Shown here: piece by piece, positions 62,224-64,000 of the stretch
Layout: every line of letters starts with the position of its first letter
Position numbering within the stretch: the first letter of the stretch is position 1
Made by a program: the position numbers and the translations under genes
The notes under the pieces: generated by a model
Seen by the model: the letters and a program-made list of their open reading frames with translations, nothing else
Database searches by the model: none
What the model was told of the DNA's origin: nothing
Source of the DNA: DASVUS01 sp036388675
Lineage (GTDB): Bacteria; Armatimonadota; Abditibacteriia; Abditibacteriales; Abditibacteriaceae
Direction of reading: 5' to 3'
Assembly: GCA_036388675.1 (NCBI GenBank)
Contig: DASVRI010000047.1
Span: 134,935 to 198,934, forward strand
Length of the DNA stretch: 64,000 nucleotides

Positions 62224-62695
62224 TGAGTTGCAAATGCGTGACGAGGAATCGTGCGCACATTGCGTTTAGCTGTTGGTCTGAGACCTACCTAATCCCACGA
62301 TCCCCTCAATAGTTATATTCAATAGAAGCCGGCAAGCTACTATTCCGCACCTTCTTTTGTCATTCTTTAAGGATGTATACTCGTTTAATATCTTGATAAT
62401 TAGCTAATATAATATAAGCAAAATTTTGTTAGATGTTTTATTTTTAACTAGATTTTACATCGGCATATACGTATATAGTCTTACAATTAGATATGATAAT
62501 ATATATTATGAAAAGAAGAATATGAAAATTGGATTTATCTGTATTCCAAGTAACTGATGCAGTGCTAGAGCACCTGGAAGCGTATTTCCACTGCACTACT
62601 TCATTCTAGTTCCTCAAATTTCTTCCGTACCTGTTCAGAATACGCGTATCAATGTGAAAGAGCTATAATCTTAAGCGCCTTTTCGTGTCCTAATA
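62224..62695. other. AT-rich intergenic region upstream of RNase E/G
   Basis: Nearly 470 bases without a gene. The part from about 62340 to 62580 is far richer in A and T than the rest of the window, with runs such as gataatatatattatgaaaa and the palindrome tatacgtata. A TATAAT at 62664-62669 lies 27 bases upstream of the RNase gene and could be its -10 box. No GAGTACTC copy is present. Confidence 0.6.
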
Positions 62696-64000
62696 ATGTC
62701 TGGAACATCAGCTTCGCGTGTATTTGAGATGAAATACCTTGTTCAGGTCGAAGATATTGAGGTAAGAGTCGCAAAGGTTGCCGACGGGCGGTTGATTGAC
62801 CTCGATATAGAGCGTGACAATCGGCTGCTTGGCAACATCTATAAGGGTCGCATTGCCAACGTTTTACCTGGCATGGATGCAGCTTTCATCGATCTGGGCT
62901 TGGCGAGAAATGCATTAATCTACGTCGGAGACCTCCACTCCAATGCAGGGCCGGATTCGCCTGATGCCGGTGCTTCGATTAGCCAACGTGTCAAGGTGAA
63001 CGATTGGCTCTGCGTGCAAATCGCCCGACCGCCTGTTGGCTCCAAGGGAGCGCGCGTGACTCAAAAGCTTTCCTTGCCGGGACGCTACGTTGTGCTGATG
63101 ACCGGTTCCGATAATGTTGGTGTGTCGCGCCGCGTTGAAAGAAATGAGGAGCGAGAACGATTACGACGCATAGCTGACAGAGTTCGGCCTCTCGATCATG
63201 GTGTCATTGTGCGCACGGAAGCCGAAGGAGCTTCAGAAGCTGAACTTACACGTGACGTTCTTAATTTGCATCGACAGTTCGAACAGATTGCAGAACGTGC
63301 GCGCGGTCTGCAACAGCCCGGATTGCTGCACCGCGAGCTAGGATTACTGGGGCGTCTGGCACGCGATTATCTTAATCAAGATGTAGAGCAAGTCCTCTTC
63401 GACTCAGCAGACGAGTACTCGGCTTTCCGCGACCTGGTTGCTATTGTCGCTCCACAATACGTTGACCGCGTAGCACTGCATTCGCAGCCCGTGCCCTTGT
63501 TTGAGGCAGCCGGAATCAACAAGCAAATCGAAATGACAATGGAGCGCGTTGTTCCCCTCGCCAGTGGTGGCCATCTCACCATTGATGAAGCGGAGGCGCT
63601 GACGGCTATCGATGTGAATACAGGCAAGTTCGTGGGCAAAAAGCGGCTTGCCGACACAGTCTTGAAGACAAACTTGGAAGCGGTCGACGAAGTCGCACGC
63701 CAACTCCGTCTGCGTAATATCGGTGGCGTTATCGTAATCGACTTCATAGACATGGAGCAAACGCGCGACCGCATCAAGGTCATGAACACGCTTGAAGGGG
63801 CACTTAAAAGCGATCACACGCGCACTCGCATTGTGCAACTTTCTCCTCTGGGGCTGGTAGAAATGACACGGCGGCGAGAAGGCGACTCGCTGCGGCAATT
63901 GCTTTTTAACCCCTGCCCCTACTGCGATGGCGAAGGCGTGATCAAAACGCCGGCAACGGTCGCTATTGATGCTCGGCGTCACCTGCGCGAAATGGGTTTA
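62696..64000 (+). CDS. Ribonuclease E/G family protein, 3' end beyond window
   Basis: At least 435 residues are visible and the frame stays open at the window edge. An S1-like domain covers about residues 35-130 (LLGNIYKGRIANVLPGMDAA, FIDLGLARNALIYVGD). The catalytic Mg2+-binding aspartates are in LTAIDVNTGKFVG and GGVIVIDFIDM, and the zinc-link CPYCDGEG is present near the edge. This is the core of RNase G/E, which matures rRNA and starts mRNA decay. The ATG at 62696 starts the reading; a second ATG in frame at 62729 begins nearer the usual N terminus. Whether it is the short RNase G or the long RNase E type lies outside the window. Confidence 0.93.
   Translation, partial: MSGTSASRVFEMKYLVQVEDIEVRVAKVADGRLIDLDIERDNRLLGNIYKGRIANVLPGMDAAFIDLGLARNALIYVGDLHSNAGPDSPDAGASISQRVKVNDWLCVQIARPPVGSKGARVTQKLSLPGRYVVLMTGSDNVGVSRRVERNEERERLRRIADRVRPLDHGVIVRTEAEGASEAELTRDVLNLHRQFEQIAERARGLQQPGLLHRELGLLGRLARDYLNQDVEQVLFDSADEYSAFRDLVAIVAPQYVDRVALHSQPVPLFEAAGINKQIEMTMERVVPLASGGHLTIDEAEALTAIDVNTGKFVGKKRLADTVLKTNLEAVDEVARQLRLRNIGGVIVIDFIDMEQTRDRIKVMNTLEGALKSDHTRTRIVQLSPLGLVEMTRRREGDSLRQLLFNPCPYCDGEGVIKTPATVAIDARRHLREMGL

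Larger units (their letters stand above)
1530..63420. repeat. Dispersed GAGTACTC palindrome, 48 copies
   Basis: The octamer GAGTACTC starts at 1530, 2587, 3797, 7907, 10340, 11297, 11593, 12543, 13471, 13864, 15701, 16188, 17634, 19181, 20260, 21637, 23772, 25265, 26058, 27628, 28669, 32046, 34264, 36163, 37164, 39263, 40537, 42795, 43833, 44283, 44953, 46259, 46449, 47201, 47521, 48779, 49642, 50027, 50521, 51511, 52309, 52902, 54294, 55547, 56240, 59164, 60431 and 63413. About one copy per 64 kb is expected in random sequence. About half of the GTAC tetramers I located belong to it. The flanks favour C or T before and G or A after, giving YGAGTACTCR. It is present inside genes (as EYS, VL or ST codons) and in spacers. 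Confidence 0.9.

Noticed and set aside
1..64000. tRNA and rRNA genes
   Set aside because: No cloverleaf with TTC-loop sequence and no rRNA signature was found by eye in any spacer. A covariance search would be needed to be certain.

Overview
The window comes from a chromosome of moderately high G+C (my estimate by eye; I could not compute it) of a Gram-negative-type (two-membrane) bacterium. The evidence for two membranes is an outer-membrane porin, three secretins and a ZnuABC system. Several features hint at the Armatimonadota/Abditibacteriota neighbourhood: many secreted clan GH-A and GH16 hydrolases, a PhyH-family dioxygenase, a DUF6785-like membrane protein, pigment genes, and repeat elements that resemble cyanobacterial ones. 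That placement is inference and was not tested by phylogeny.

Layout. Positions 1-10.4 kb are a carbohydrate-use region: a secreted GH-A hydrolase, a LacI regulator with a perfect 18-bp operator in front of its own gene, a decayed GH2 beta-galactosidase abutting a decayed DUF6785 membrane-protein gene, a PhyH-like protein and a secreted GH16 enzyme. Positions 10.4-16.5 kb carry small genes (a Cys-rich peptide and a 53-residue membrane protein), two MITE-like elements, a REP pair, stress-type proteins and a GH1-RmlD fusion. Positions 16.5-21.6 kb are a three-gene secretin operon. Positions 21.6-24.8 kb hold an alcohol dehydrogenase/hydrolase/secreted-protein operon. Positions 24.8-28.6 kb hold pyrH, mreB and murA.

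Positions 28.7-39.6 kb are a complete F1Fo ATP synthase operon on the minus strand (atpZ-like, atpI-like, B, E, F, H, A, G, D, C). A large secreted repeat protein lies between atpA and atpG, and there are hairpins at several gene junctions. Positions 40.7-45.7 kb are a metal-uptake locus (metal-binding small protein, porin, znuA, znuC, znuB). The porin and ZnuB share a short motif just after their signal peptides. Positions 45.8-52.1 kb are a carotenoid cluster (GGPP synthase, crtB, crtI, a LyeJ/UbiA-type prenyltransferase, cruF) whose enzymes resemble those for C50 bacterioruberin-type pigments in haloarchaea. Positions 52.1-64 kb hold a trans-sulfuration-type PLP enzyme, another secreted GH-A enzyme, ricT, metG, comEA, galM, two small membrane proteins, an AT-rich gap and the start of an RNase E/G gene.

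Two sequence-level signals cut across all of this. First, the palindrome GAGTACTC occurs 48 times by my reading, where about one is expected by chance. It is spread over genes and spacers on both strands and in all three reading frames, like the cyanobacterial HIP1 element. Second, several unrelated genes contain short in-frame tandem repeats whose unit is always 15 bp (five codons). These two signals are the strongest candidates for something undescribed.
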